From contig WHVY01000007.1 of NCBI GenBank assembly GCA_022266195.1, positions 1,984,001 to 2,048,000 on the forward strand: DNA of 64,000 bases, given 5' to 3'. The notes under the pieces are model-generated. The model was given only the letters and a program-made list of their open reading frames with translations. It ran no database searches and was not told the DNA's origin. Made by a program: the position numbers and the translations under genes. Source of the stretch: Tetranychus cinnabarinus. Taxonomy: Eukaryota > Arthropoda > Arachnida > Trombidiformes > Tetranychidae. This document shows positions 11,906-23,209 of this stretch, piece by piece (the first letter of the stretch is position 1; every line of letters begins with the position of its first letter).

Positions 11906-12404
11906 ATGTCTGGAATAGTGCAGAGCATCATTCATCATTGTAAAAAGACTCCAGCAGTAAGTATTCATTATGCCTCACGTAATATTATTTACCCCATTCA
12001 ATTATCTGGTTAATTTTTCTTCTAGGTTATCCCAATTGTTATATTCAGCGGTGGAGCTGCTCTCATGGCCGGTTCCTATCTTATGAGGTTGGCCTTACAA
12101 ACACCTGACGGAGTGTAAGTTGACCATTTAATTTAAAATTTCTTAGGCTTATTTACCTATTGAATCAGGTTTTTAATGAATATTTTCTTATTATCTTCAC
12201 CTTCATCAGCGGTATTATCAATAGACAAAGAGAACCTCACAATCGGTATCAGAATAAAAACTATAAGGTAAGTTTCGAATATTATAAGATTATCGTTTAA
12301 TGGCCATACAACCTTCTGATTGCAATTTATATTTCCTATCTTTTCAGTTTTTCACCTATTTCGATGCTGAAAACTATGAGCACCCTCGACCACGATACGA
12401 TTAA
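11906..12404 (+). CDS. NDUFA4: NDUFA4-like small mitochondrial respiratory subunit
   Basis: Exons 11906-11956, 12026-12114, 12210-12267 and 12348-12404 total 255 nt, giving 84 residues. This is a small single-span inner-membrane protein now regarded as a cytochrome c oxidase accessory subunit. The order of features matches the family: a short basic N terminus (HHCKKTPAVIP), a membrane segment (IVIFSGGAALMAGSYLMRLAL), the ‘RLALQTPDG’ turn, and a charged tail ending in YDAENYE/HPRPRYD-like residues (observed FDAENYEHPRPRYD). All introns are short GT-AG introns. A polyadenylation signal AATAAA lies at 12554-12559. The family assignment rests on pattern and size, so a paralogue such as NDUFA4L2 cannot be separated. 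Confidence 0.8.
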
Positions 12405-12774
12405 TTGGAATAAATGGTGCAGCAAAAATTACTAGCATATAAAAAAATCTTATTAGTTAAAACAATATGTTGTGTACATTATTCTATTATGTAGAGCTGA
12501 TTTCAATTTAATGAATAAGAAATTGAGTGAATAAGAAAACCAATCGTATATTCAATAAATTATTCAAAATGAGGATAATGGTAATTTTTGATTTTAACAA
12601 ATTTCATCAATGAGAATAAAAGAGCGAACAAAAATAAAAAATTCATAACTTTGAACTGGTTAATCTTGTTCTTGATTAATTAGCCTTTAATTTAAATTTT
12701 ATTCTAAAAATTTGGTAACTATCCTTCCTTGCGTATCTTGGACATCTATACATCGCTCTTAGAATCTTCTTTAA
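12405..12774. other. Convergent 3' spacer
   Basis: Shared 3' flank of the NDUFA4-like gene (plus) and the TLC-domain gene (minus). Only the AATAAA at 12554-12559 is notable. Confidence 0.6.
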
Positions 12775-13587
12775 TCAATTGAGTTTGTGTCTTTTGAAAT
12801 CACGACTACAGATCCGGAAAAACATGACACTTTGGTAAGTCATCAGGAGAAGAAGTGAGAAAGTAATTAAGGATAGATCAAATTTGGGAATAAGTTTGTC
12901 CAATTGTGGATCTCCAGTTGGTGAAGTAAATACAAAACGATAAGCGAGGAAAAAATTAGGTAGACATCGGAAAATCAAATTGGTTATTAAATTAAGGTGG
13001 GAAACTGCTCGAAATAGCGTTCCATCATTCGGTATTCCAATGCCCATCAAAAGAAGTGATCTAGTGTGTAGAAAAGTGTTGTTCAATTCAGCAAGAAGAG
13101 CAAACATGAGGCCACCAGTGTAGTGATATTTGTTAATAGAGATGGTCATATCTAAAACACAGACAACATGATGTAACAGGATCTCCGAGCTTTCGGTCCA
13201 GCTTCGAGCAAATTCATTTCTTCGCAAAAGGTTGGTTAGAAAATCTTTGATGAAATAGCCAGTGGAAAAGGAAATGACAAGATATGGTAAAAGATGACAA
13301 TCAAAGACTAAATCAGTTTGAAGTGAAGGGTAAAGAATTAACGAAATGACCAATCCAATTGAACAGAGAGTAGCATGAATCAGAGAAATAATTGTGTTGT
13401 TGAATTTGCGCCAATTCCACCGGCGTCGAATAGATCTTGTAGATTCTTTTGATGCAAGAACTGATTCTAGAGAGGAACGGTAAACATCAAGAGCATTTTC
13501 AATTCCGTAAAAGAGGGAAAATGAACCAACGGCCGTGATATAACCATATATCAACCATTGAGGAGGAATTGGTTCATCCGTATTCAT
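12775..13587 (-). CDS. TLC-domain membrane protein (TLCD1/2-like)
   Basis: An intronless 270-residue ORF. A short N terminus precedes about six or seven predicted membrane segments (for example around WLIYGYITAVGSFSLFYGI, IISLIHATLCSIGLVISLIL, LLPYLVISFSTGYFIKDF and LITFSLLLLMTYQSVMFF). The core LLHHVVCVLDM…GGLMFALLAELNNTFLHTRSLL matches the TRAM-LAG1-CLN8 pattern, including the His-His pair and the E-x2-N/S-T-x-F-L-x-x-R motif seen in TLCD proteins. Ceramide synthases share the fold but are longer and carry a Lag1 motif that I do not see. TLCD1/2 are implicated in the phospholipid composition of the plasma membrane; that role is inferred from the family. The lack of introns is unusual beside its neighbours. 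Confidence 0.75.
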   Translation of the reverse strand: MNTDEPIPPQWLIYGYITAVGSFSLFYGIENALDVYRSSLESVLASKESTRSIRRRWNWRKFNNTIISLIHATLCSIGLVISLILYPSLQTDLVFDCHLLPYLVISFSTGYFIKDFLTNLLRRNEFARSWTESSEILLHHVVCVLDMTISINKYHYTGGLMFALLAELNNTFLHTRSLLLMGIGIPNDGTLFRAVSHLNLITNLIFRCLPNFFLAYRFVFTSPTGDPQLDKLIPKFDLSLITFSLLLLMTYQSVMFFRICSRDFKRHKLN

Positions 13588-14659
13588 CTGTAAATCACTC
13601 TGGGATTCAATAGGTGAAGATTAACACTGACTGCATTAACTGTTCTAAACACTTTCACTCTTTCTCACTATCTTGCTCAATACACGAATCCTTTGGTAAA
13701 TTTTTGTCTTTCTTCATTTCTCCTCTCTTTCGCCACTCTCCTTTTCTCTCCCTCTCTCTTTCTCCTTCTCTCTTTTATCATCTTTATACTCTTCTCTTAA
13801 TATCTTTCGAATAAACCAGGAAAACAAGACAATGTCATGGTAACAAAATTCATCTTCCGCAGTTTCTTTTGGTTAATATGGACCAAAATATTGAGCATTC
13901 ATTTTTATCGCATCTCTGTTTTTGTTGACAATTGAATCAAATTCAGCATTTTTTGACCCGAGTTATTAATCATTTTACTGTGACTGTTCAAATTTCTTTC
14001 ACCATTATCCAATTGATTATCTAACTTGTATTCCGAATTCTAAGCTTCCAATAATTTGCATTACCATCGATCAGCAAAACCAATATTTTATTTCTTTCCC
14101 TGTTTTGTTGTTCTGTATTTTCTCTATAAAATTGTGTCATTCTTTGGACATAATTTTGTTACTCTTTGTTTTGACTACTCTTTTAACTTAATCATCCAAT
14201 CATTTGAAGATAAAAATACCTGCCAGCAACAATTCTAGTCGATAACATTGAAATAATCCATTTCTTTTTTCTGCTCGTAACTTTATTTCTTTTACCGCTT
14301 ATTTAATTTTCTTTCTTGCTATTAATACACAGTTAATGATTATTTCCACGCAATCTAATGATTACACTGACCTTTTTTGAGTAAAAAATAGAAAAGAAGC
14401 AAGTTCAATATTATTCAAATAATCTATTATTCTTGAAATGTCTACTGTTTACTATGACTTAATTCAAGAAATCACTAAAATGTAATTATTCATAAGCAGC
14501 TTTACATCATCATTACTATCAATGTTGATAATTTAATATCAGTAAAATTTACAGTTTATTATGTTTCAAAAATGATAATTTCAATTTCAAACATTGAAAA
14601 ATTCATTCTCAAATTATGTTGATCACTATTTCACTTGAACTTAGATGCTAACAAATATC
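13588..14659. other. Intergenic; pyrimidine-rich tract
   Basis: No gene supported. A strongly pyrimidine-rich tract (CTCTCTTT-like) lies at about 13720-13800, some 140-210 bp upstream of the TLC-domain start. The remainder is AT-rich. Confidence 0.55.
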
Positions 14660-17600
14660 TTATTTTTCCTTTTCCAATGCAGCGATAAACTCTTCTAATT
14701 TTTCTTGGATTAACTTTACTCGCTCTGAAAAAAATGCAAATAAAAGTATAACAATTAGAAAATAGTAAATAAACTTCAACAGATTTTAAAGAGATACTTA
14801 CTCAGTTCTTCAGCTAATTGAACTCTACGTCCTTTTAATAGGCTAATTTTAATTTCTCTATCTTGACTGAAATCATCAAGAACGTCTTTCAACTCTTTTT
14901 CTAATCGGCGTCCTTCTCTATTCATTATTTGCTGGCGAAGTGCGTTTGTTGTGGCTGCAAATGTTTTATGGATACGCCAGAATACAATTATGTCATCATA
15001 TTTGATCTGTGTGAAATAAAAAAAAATGAATCAGATCACGAAAGGGATAAAATCAATACTTACATCATCAACTTCAATTCCTTGTTTGTAAAGGTAGAAG
15101 CACTTTTTACACTCTTCACATCTCTCTAAAACCTTTTTGATAAAATTGATTCGGTACAAATGAAACCAAACATCTTTGATCTAAATAAGAGATAGAATAA
15201 TAAAATTAATTAACGAGGATACACAAATTTAGTTGTTTTGATGATTTAATAATTCACATTGAAAAACTTTCAAGTTAAATATTATAGTTTTAAACTTTGA
15301 ACTTCTAAACTGAAATCAGAGATATTCATGTAGTGCTTTACATGGTTAAGATAAATGGTTTATTAATAATAAATCAATCTTTTAAACTGTTGGTAATTTT
15401 TTTTCATTTTGATATATTCATTTTTCAATTTGAAAGACTCTAATTTAAAATAACATATTAATATAATGTATAGCATAAAATTTAGTATAAAATAACTTGT
15501 TATAATAAATATTTTATGGTTTTATGACTTACCAATTCGAAAGAAGCCTCCACATTTTGAACTTGAAGGTTTTGTTGAACTGTAGTTAACTCGATCTCAT
15601 CGAGTTCCGAATGTGACTGAAATGTTAAGAAAAAAATGATTAATGATAAATGTTTTGATTGTGATGGACTTTAAAATGATGATAAATGACTATCGTGCAA
15701 TACCTTGAAACGTGGACTCTGGAAATATTTTTCAAGCTCATTTTTTACAGCAGTTACGGTATGGTTTTCATTAGATTTGTATTTCCAGTATAACCATCTT
15801 TCAGTAAATCCGGGACCACACATATTTTGTAGTGCAATCTCAGCTGTCGAGAAAAAGAACCAATGATTGCAATTCTTGATACATTGTTGTAACATTCATT
15901 GAAATTGTTGAACTAGAACTTACATTTCTTAGAATAATCTTTTAAACTATTTTCAAAAAGGTTTATGGCAATGGTCCATTGATTTTTATCCGGAATAAGA
16001 TAATCTTCAAGCGCATTGGATTGTATGACTTTCTGTAAACAATAATAAGACATTTCAAATAAATTGATTTCGATCAATTCTTGTATGATATTTTCAATAA
16101 AATCTTTAAAATTATTTAGCTTACAAGAACTTCTGATGCTTTAGCTTCCCATTGATGTCTTTTCCAGCTTTCTTCAACAACTGCTGCTTTTAAGTCATCC
16201 AAAACGTCATCATGATTTGGATCTGATTTACTTTTCTCGATTAATTTATTAAACTCTTGGACTAGAGCAGCTTTACCAACTTCTACTGATTTTACAGGCA
16301 ATATATTTTCCACCCAATCTTTTAGCTTAATGTCGACTTTAGTTTTGAAGAGACTTCTGCTAGTCTCTTGCGAAGCAGGCAGGTAAATATTTTCCATCAA
16401 ATATGAACTACAACTATCCCAAAGCATCTTTGTAAGAACAGTTTCCCTGATAAAAATAAAGTTAATATAAGCAAATAATATATATGCAAATCGTTTTCTC
16501 AAATTAACTCACCAATGATTAGGACTTAGTTGACTTAAATTTATGATTTCATCAAATAGCTGCGTTTTAGCTTTTTCAAACAATTCATCCTGAACAAAAA
16601 AAATTGAATTATTAGTTTTAGTGAATTGGTCTAAATGATTATAAAAAATTTACTCTGTCACATTCGCGCATCCTTGGGAAACTGTTTTTCCATTCTGTCT
16701 CTAAATTAAATCTGGTAGCTTTGAATGCATCAGCTTGTTGTTCAACCGAAGCTTTCACCATCCTCCAGAAACATTCGGATACAGCAAGACTCAAATTATG
16801 GGTGGTACACTGCGTTGGATTTAAAATTCCTTTTCTGTGAAATCATAACATAAAAGTTTATTAGTTTATTAAGCCCTTTGGATTGCAGCTAAGTCTTGAT
16901 TCTGATATTTTCTTACTTGCAAAGTTGAGAATCTTGGAAAAATTGTTCCTCGTATCTTTTTATTGATTCAATCTTTTCATCATGATCTCCTTTTCCTGTA
17001 ACTACAGCATAATATCCAAGAGCTTTCATTGGAAACAATTTACCATCTAAAATTTTACGAATCTAATATGGAAAAAATATTTATTTAGAATAACGTCTTT
17101 CTTGATAGAAAGTATTAAAACTTACTCTACTAGGATTTGCCATATTACGTTCGGCAAGATCAACCTTGGTCAAAACAAAAATAGTCCGTTTTCCAGTTGG
17201 ATCCATTTGACTAACTAAATCTGTTACTATACTTCGTTCTGGATCTACAGAACCATCTTGAATACAAAGAATGATTGCGTTCGGATTGCTCATATGAAGT
17301 TTGGCTATATCCCTTATAGCTTCTCGTGTGTTTAAGGCCATATCAGACGTAACAGTCTATGAAAAAAAGAATGCAAAATTAACTTTTTAATTCTTTAAAA
17401 GATTGGAGTAAAGGTGATTGACTTACGCTTATTATACCAGGTAAATCAACTAAAATCATTCTTAAAATTCCGGGTCCTTGAACTGTTAGGGAAATTACTT
17501 CAGGAGAAACTGAAATATCTCCCCGTGTAAAAGACTTCATTCGTATCTCAATTTCTTTTCTAAGTTCTACTAAATCTGATTCTTTTGTTAAATCATATTC

Positions 17601-18958
17601 TCTAGGATTATCTTTAAATCTAGCAATATGGTAAGGACCTTCACTTAATGTGACCTTAACAGGAGAACGAGTCATCATTTCACCGGCTCCACGAGGAAAA
17701 ATTCTTGCTCCAGCAAGCATTTCCAAAACACTAGTTTTACCGGCACTTTGATCACCAATAACAACCACCTTTAAAAAAAGAAAGAAAGGGATAATCAGAT
17801 ATAGTACTGAAAAAGACACTATCGGAATAAGTAATCAAGTTCTTACTCGTGGAAGATGATCTTGTGTGTTGTAATTAACATCATAGTCGGATAATTCGTC
17901 TAGAATATCAGAATACATATCAATGAGAGATTTTTGAATTTTCTTAATCTTGGAGTCAGTTTTCTTAAGAAGAAGTTGTCTTTTCAGGTCTTTATTCTCT
18001 TTTTGCAGTCTCTCTATTTCCCTTTGTAATTTAACCTGCAAATGTTGGGCAAAAAGCGAGTTAGTACATAATCAAATGAATTATCAATAAAACGAATTAC
18101 TTGAAGAGAAATAAGCTCGTCCTGTAATTTGGCTATCCGTGCCGCATCTCGTTGAGCCCTTTCATATGCTTCCGAAGAGGTTGATGTTGACGCACTTGAG
18201 AATTGGTGAGCTTCAGAGATACTTTTATTGCCTGCATGGTCTGAAGTTGCGTCATCGGAGGATAATAGCTGGTTTTGTCCTACAAGAAAATTTAATTCTA
18301 ATGTATATTCATATAAATGTTAGAAAATAAAAATTAAAAATGCATAACAAACACAAAAAATGAAATGGAATTGCATAGACATGGTATAAAGCAAGCAACA
18401 AGGTTGGTTATTCGGGACTTGTCAATCGTGGCAGGAAGAAGGGCAATTAAAAATACAAATTGCTAAAGTCGATGAACTTACTTTCAAGTTCTGCTTGATG
18501 AGCAGTTCTTGCTTCTTCAATCCAATGATTTAGCAGGTCTAGTCCATCTGATGCTGATGATGATACTTTACTTAGCCAATTGCTTCCTTCGGATGAAAAT
18601 TTTCCAGCAAGTTCTTGTAAAGATTCTCGATATTTATCAACCTTTTCCGAATCTGGTAATGCATCAGTAATCCATCCAAAATCAGGTACACCATCTTTAA
18701 ATTCTTTATATTTCTACAATGACGAAAGAGATATCATTATTTTTCAATAAGCGACCATGAAAATTCAAGTCTAGTGTTGTGAGTAACTTAAAGAGTATAA
18801 AATTATCATTTAGAACAATTAAATATTCTTTGTCAATTAAGCTATCAAATTTTAAAAAAACTAACCTTGTGAGCCTGGATTCCCCCTCCAACTGCAGACC
18901 CAAGAACAATGTACCGAAGACGAAGAAGATTACGAGCAATTCTTAAAATAACAACCAT
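14660..18958 (-). CDS. OPA1: OPA1, dynamin-related GTPase of mitochondrial inner membrane fusion
   Basis: Sixteen exons in transcript order: 18866-18958, 18482-18713, 18101-18279, 17847-18035, 17427-17768, 17126-17356, 16917-17062, 16654-16834, 16513-16589, 16125-16446, 15924-16032, 15704-15843, 15533-15616, 15064-15180, 14802-15006 and 14660-14724. Their sum is 2,712 nt, giving 903 residues. It begins with an Arg-rich hydrophobic segment (LLRLRYIVLGSAVGGG) matching the OPA1 transmembrane segment, then a coiled coil (REIERLQKENKDLKRQ). The GTPase follows with G1 GDQSAGKTSVLE, G3 DLPG and G4 TKVDLAE, and the C-terminal GED-like end is IQEKLEEFIAALEKEK. It mediates inner-membrane fusion and cristae shape. 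An in-frame stop precedes the chosen ATG, so the cleavable presequence is very short or missing in this model. Another upstream exon cannot be excluded. Confidence 0.95.
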
Positions 18959-20659
18959 ATTAAATTAATTATTTCTACAGCATTATAATCATTTTTCATA
19001 CTAACTACTAATGTAAATACAAAAAGACACTTGTACCGCTTTCAATAACAAACTTATCAGCTGTTTAAGTGGTAAAGCCTATTTTTACACAGGAATTATC
19101 TCCTTGGATTCAATACTTTGATAGATGATACTTGATTTCATTGGATGAACAGCTTCTGGCGGTAGTTTTGTTTTGCACTTTCGTTGGTGCTAATCACAAT
19201 TATATCTAGAATTACTGATTTAAAGACAATATTTATATAATAATGAGAAATTGAAGAGAGTTTTCATAAAATATTTGTATTTTCCTTTGATCAACTTCCT
19301 CCTGTTTGAGTAAACTTTCAGTTTTTCACACAAACACTGAATTTTAAACACACGGGTTAAATTATATCATTTATTAGATAAATATGGTTAAATAGCAATT
19401 ATTTTTTAGACCTGTGTCACATATAATGTCTAATTAATTAAAAAAAACTAAAATAGCTCTAATTAAACTCTAAATGAGACCTCAACATGAGATGGTACTA
19501 GAAAAGCTCTTCGAGTAAAAATAGTCTCGGAGCCTAATTTTACAATGAAAAAGTACAAATAGCGATTTCCGTTTAAGTTTTCTGCATGTGGGATTCGATA
19601 TATCGAACTCAAATCAATTTTTCGCGAAAACTTTCAATTTAAAAAATTCAGCTTCATTTAATCGTATTTAATTTTCCAGAACTAAAGGTATTTTCATATG
19701 ATCTAATGTGAAGTTCTTCAAATCATCTAATTAATGAGTTTTGTCTTAAACAAAAATCTTAAGACAATTTAACGCTTAAAATGCCAGGTTCTGTATGGCC
19801 GATACACAGAACAAGGTGCTGTACTGATTTTTTCTCATGAAAGTGTAAATTTCAGTTGAATTTTTGTCAATATCCTTTGATTGGAACAATTAATGTCAAT
19901 AGCTTCCTTTTTATCACAACTTTCATTGTTATTAATTTATTACCATTATTTCGTCTAAATTATTAAATCATATTTACTGTGAATTTCAAACCTCAACCTC
20001 AACCTTACAACCTTGTTAGCTGAATTTATTTAATTGTACCCTCTTTGAATGATACAGAGTACTGCTTCTTTAATTTTGTCCCAGTCTCTATTTTCATGTA
20101 TTTCTCGGAGATCTAAATTCTGAGATGATTTTCTGTGGATGTAACTGGATCATGATTTTGCCCCGGCTAAAGTTTCGCTCTTGAAATCATCCCGTACGGG
20201 CGAAATTTTGACATTTTGACATTACCTTTTACTTTGTATAGATTATTGGTTTAAAAAGTTTGCACTTACTATTGATGCTCAATAACACTTAAAGTTGGGT
20301 GAAATAACTAACGAGTGAGTACCATTATTGTAACGTAAATGCGATGTTATCAGTTAATCATAACAGTAAATATTTCTTGATAATTTTAATCAGTGATTGG
20401 TAACTTATTAATAATAAGTTATTATTGCTAGCCAAATCAAACCAGCCTTGACATTTTAGATTGCTAACTTGCAAAGGAAAATTTCAGTGCATACTTTCCG
20501 ACCTGATTTGGAAGCACTCGAAAGCAGTTAATAATGATCAGAATCCGTAAAAAATTCAAACAATAATTTGTTAATTTTAAAAAAATTATACATATTTCTC
20601 TATCATATTTGACAAATTAGAGTTTGAATGATAATGTAATAACAATGGATCAATTTTTG
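18959..20659. other. Intergenic, source of a duplicated block
   Basis: No gene seen. A likely splice acceptor (…GCTGTAG) about 17 nt upstream of the OPA1 start suggests a 5' UTR intron. The stretch at about 19680-20010 recurs in the same orientation at about 22560-22895, joined there to an OPA1 exon 2 copy. Confidence 0.6.
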
Positions 20660-22032
20660 TTAAAGTTTACTTTGAAGAAAATCTCGAAATTCCTTGACAG
20701 GACCAGTGACCAACTCTTTCCACCAGCTAGCGTAGTTAGTTTCAAGTTGCTTCAACCAACGGTCAACATTTTTAAAGGAACTGAGATCTAAGTCTATAGC
20801 TTGAGCAGTCGTTATGCTAGTCATTACGGTGAGATCTGCCAAAGTAATGGTGTCTCCACACAAGTACTTGGTGTCTGCAAGGGCCTCATCCAGAAGCATA
20901 ACCTTATCCAAGAAAAGTTTACCAACTGCTGGATCTGGTTTGATTCCTTGGCGTACAATAGGAGTATAGTAGAAGTAAAGTGTTGAATAAAGTGAACCAG
21001 TATCCCAGTAAAGCCATCGGTCGACAGTTGCACGAGCTTTAATGTCTTTGGGATAAAGACTACTTTCAGGTTCATACTTGTTAATCAAATAAGTCATGAT
21101 TGCCCGACTATTCAGTGGAGTACACAAAAAGAAGTAATGAAACAAATTGCTGAAAGAAGCTCAGTCTCGTGTTCACTGTTTTGAAAATTTAATTTCACAA
21201 GCAAACTTGATCTTCTTTGGCAAGAAATATTTTTTAATCTCAAGCAATTGAATAAATTTTCGATCCTTTTTTTCACACTTTGCTTAACCAAGCTTGAAAG
21301 CCCTGAATTGCTCAATGAGCGGCTCTTTAAATGTGAAGAGACAACTTGGGTTTCACTTTTGATCGATTCTGAATATGTTGTGATTAACTACGCTCCACAT
21401 TAGAAGCCATTGGTTACATTGTGATGCGATCAGGATAAAAAATGATTAAATTATATTCCCTGAACTAACGTTTATCAGATAGGTCATCATCTATTATCTC
21501 AAGTATCTCACCTTTCCCACAAACCAAATCCGTCATCGACCAAGGTTGGAATACAATGGAAAGGGTTAATCTAAAAGAAAATGAAAATAAATATTTGTAT
21601 TTTATTGGTGAATTTATATCACTTTTATCAAAATATATACTAATTTTCAAATTGACCAGTCTATTTGCTTGATAAAGTATGTTATCATTTACATGATCAA
21701 AATCAGAAAACAAGACAGAATCGAAAGAAATATTTTCATTTCTATTTCAAACTTTAATTGATTGAACGGTTACTGTTATTGTTGACTTTCGAGGCAAGTA
21801 AAAGCAATCAGATTGCGTTTTACTAATGAAAATCACCATTGAAGATTCTTTAAGGTCATCGAATTTTAAAATTAGTTGACAAATTAAGTTGACATACCTT
21901 CAGAAATTCGGGGCTTGTGTAAACAGTTTGGTCCATAACGCGTTTCTCAATATGAAGGTTAAGGATTTTAGCAACCATCATTACTTGTCGGCAAGGAGCA
22001 GACATGGGAACTTGGTACAGTTCAATCACCAT
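20660..22032 (-). CDS. Glutathione S-transferase, delta/epsilon class (delta-like)
   Basis: Exons 21898-22032, 21512-21570 and 20660-21107 total 642 nt, giving 213 residues, normal for a cytosolic GST. The N-terminal thioredoxin fold starts MVIELYQVPMSAPCRQVMM. The Ser of MSAPCR is in the place of the delta-class catalytic serine that activates glutathione. The conserved cis-Pro loop is CIPTLVDDGFGLWESRAI, where E-S binds the glutathione gamma-glutamyl group, and the C-terminal helical domain includes LCGDTITLADLTV. It conjugates glutathione to electrophiles, so it is a candidate detoxification gene. Introns fall after LK and inside the ES codon pair. The gene is flanked by an OPA1 exon copy on the 5' side. 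Confidence 0.93.
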
Positions 22033-22354
22033 TTTTTAATTTCAGTTAATCAATCACAAAACCAAAAAATATATTTATGTTTTTATTAGCTGTTGAAATT
22101 ATGTTTTAACCAACATCTTATATTTGGGTTTCTTTATATGCGACAGCTGCAAAGCTCCACCTATGCTGGATCAGTTTACATTAATCAGATTAATTGTGAC
22201 TATCAGATGAATAAAACAAAATCTAACTGAAATTATCATACCAATGAGATCCAAGATAATGAGAGTGCCTTGAAATAGCGATAATAACAATAATACTTTT
22301 TGTTCGGAAGTATATTTATTATTTAATGCATCGAAGTCAACCTAACGAAGTTCA

Positions 22355-22895
22355 AATTTGCTTGAGCAGTTCTTGCTTCCTCAATCCAACGATAAAGCAG
22401 ATCTAGTCCATCTGATGCTGATGATAATACTTTGCTTCCTTCAGATGAAATTTTTCCAGCAAGTTCTCGTAAAGATTCTAGCTATTTATCAACCTTTTCC
22501 GAATCTGGTAATGCATCAGTAATCCATTCAAAATCAGGTACACCATCTTTAAATTATTTGAAACTAAAAGTATTTTTCATATGATTCAAAGTGAAGTTCT
22601 TCGAGTCGTTCAATCAATCAGCTTTATTCTTCAACGTAGATCTTAATAATTTTACGTTAAAATATGACCAGTACACAGAAAAAGCTGCTACACTGATTAT
22701 TTCTCATGGAAGTGTAAATTTCAGTTGAATTTTCAGTCAATATCCTTTCATTGGAACACTTAATGTCAACAGCTCCTTTTTTCATCACAGATTTCATTTA
22801 TATTAATTTTATCATCATTATTTTGTCTACATTGTTACATCCTACTTACTGTGAATTTGCAATGCGTCAGCCTCAACCTCAGTACAATAACCATT
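22355..22895 (-). pseudogene. OPA1 exon 2 pseudogene fragment plus copied upstream DNA
   Basis: Positions 22355-22557 closely match OPA1 exon 2 (18490-18713) in the same orientation. The copy lacks 12 nt that encode SNWL in the source gene, and carries a TAT-to-TAG change that stops the reading frame (22480s, ‘tagctatttatc’ on the plus strand). Directly after it, about 22560-22895 matches 19680-20010. The roughly 970 bp between them in the source (intron 1, exon 1 and upstream DNA) is missing. This is a dispersed or segmental duplication with an internal deletion, not a processed copy. Confidence 0.88.
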
Positions 22896-23003
22896 GTTAA
22901 TATTGTCTTAAATTAGTCATCCACAAAATAAACAGAATATTCTCAAGATATAAAGAAAGAGGAAACTTGCATAAAAACTGAATAAAATTTTTGTTGATTA
23001 GTA

Positions 23004-23185
23004 AAGGGTGTAACGCGTAAGAAGTGAAAATTATCTTATTTTGATAAGAATGAAGATGAAGATGACAATGATAAGAATGTCCAGTTTGTGTCTTTTTCTC
23101 TTTCTGCCACATTCTTATCATTGTCATCTTCATCTTCATTCTTAACAAAATAAGATAATTTTCACTTCTTACGCGTTACACCCTT
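23004..23185. mobile_element. Palindromic MITE, family ‘AAGGGTGTAAC’, copy 1
   Basis: A 182-bp near-complete hairpin. The left arm starts AAGGGTGTAACGCG and the right arm ends with its reverse complement. Arms are about 75 bp with one clear mismatch and a roughly 30-nt loop. TA dinucleotides flank both ends (23002-23003 and 23186-23187), as for Tc1/mariner-type insertions. There is no coding capacity. The terminal 11 bp are identical to those of the MITE at 50296-50583, while the interiors are unrelated. Confidence 0.85.
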
Positions 23186-23209
23186 TAATATTTTCTCGTT
23201 TGTAAGTTT

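Noticed and set aside
20801..21315. Several ORFs of 60-80 codons around the GST gene
   Set aside because: They are opposite-strand or shifted-frame shadows of the GST exon or lie in its intron.
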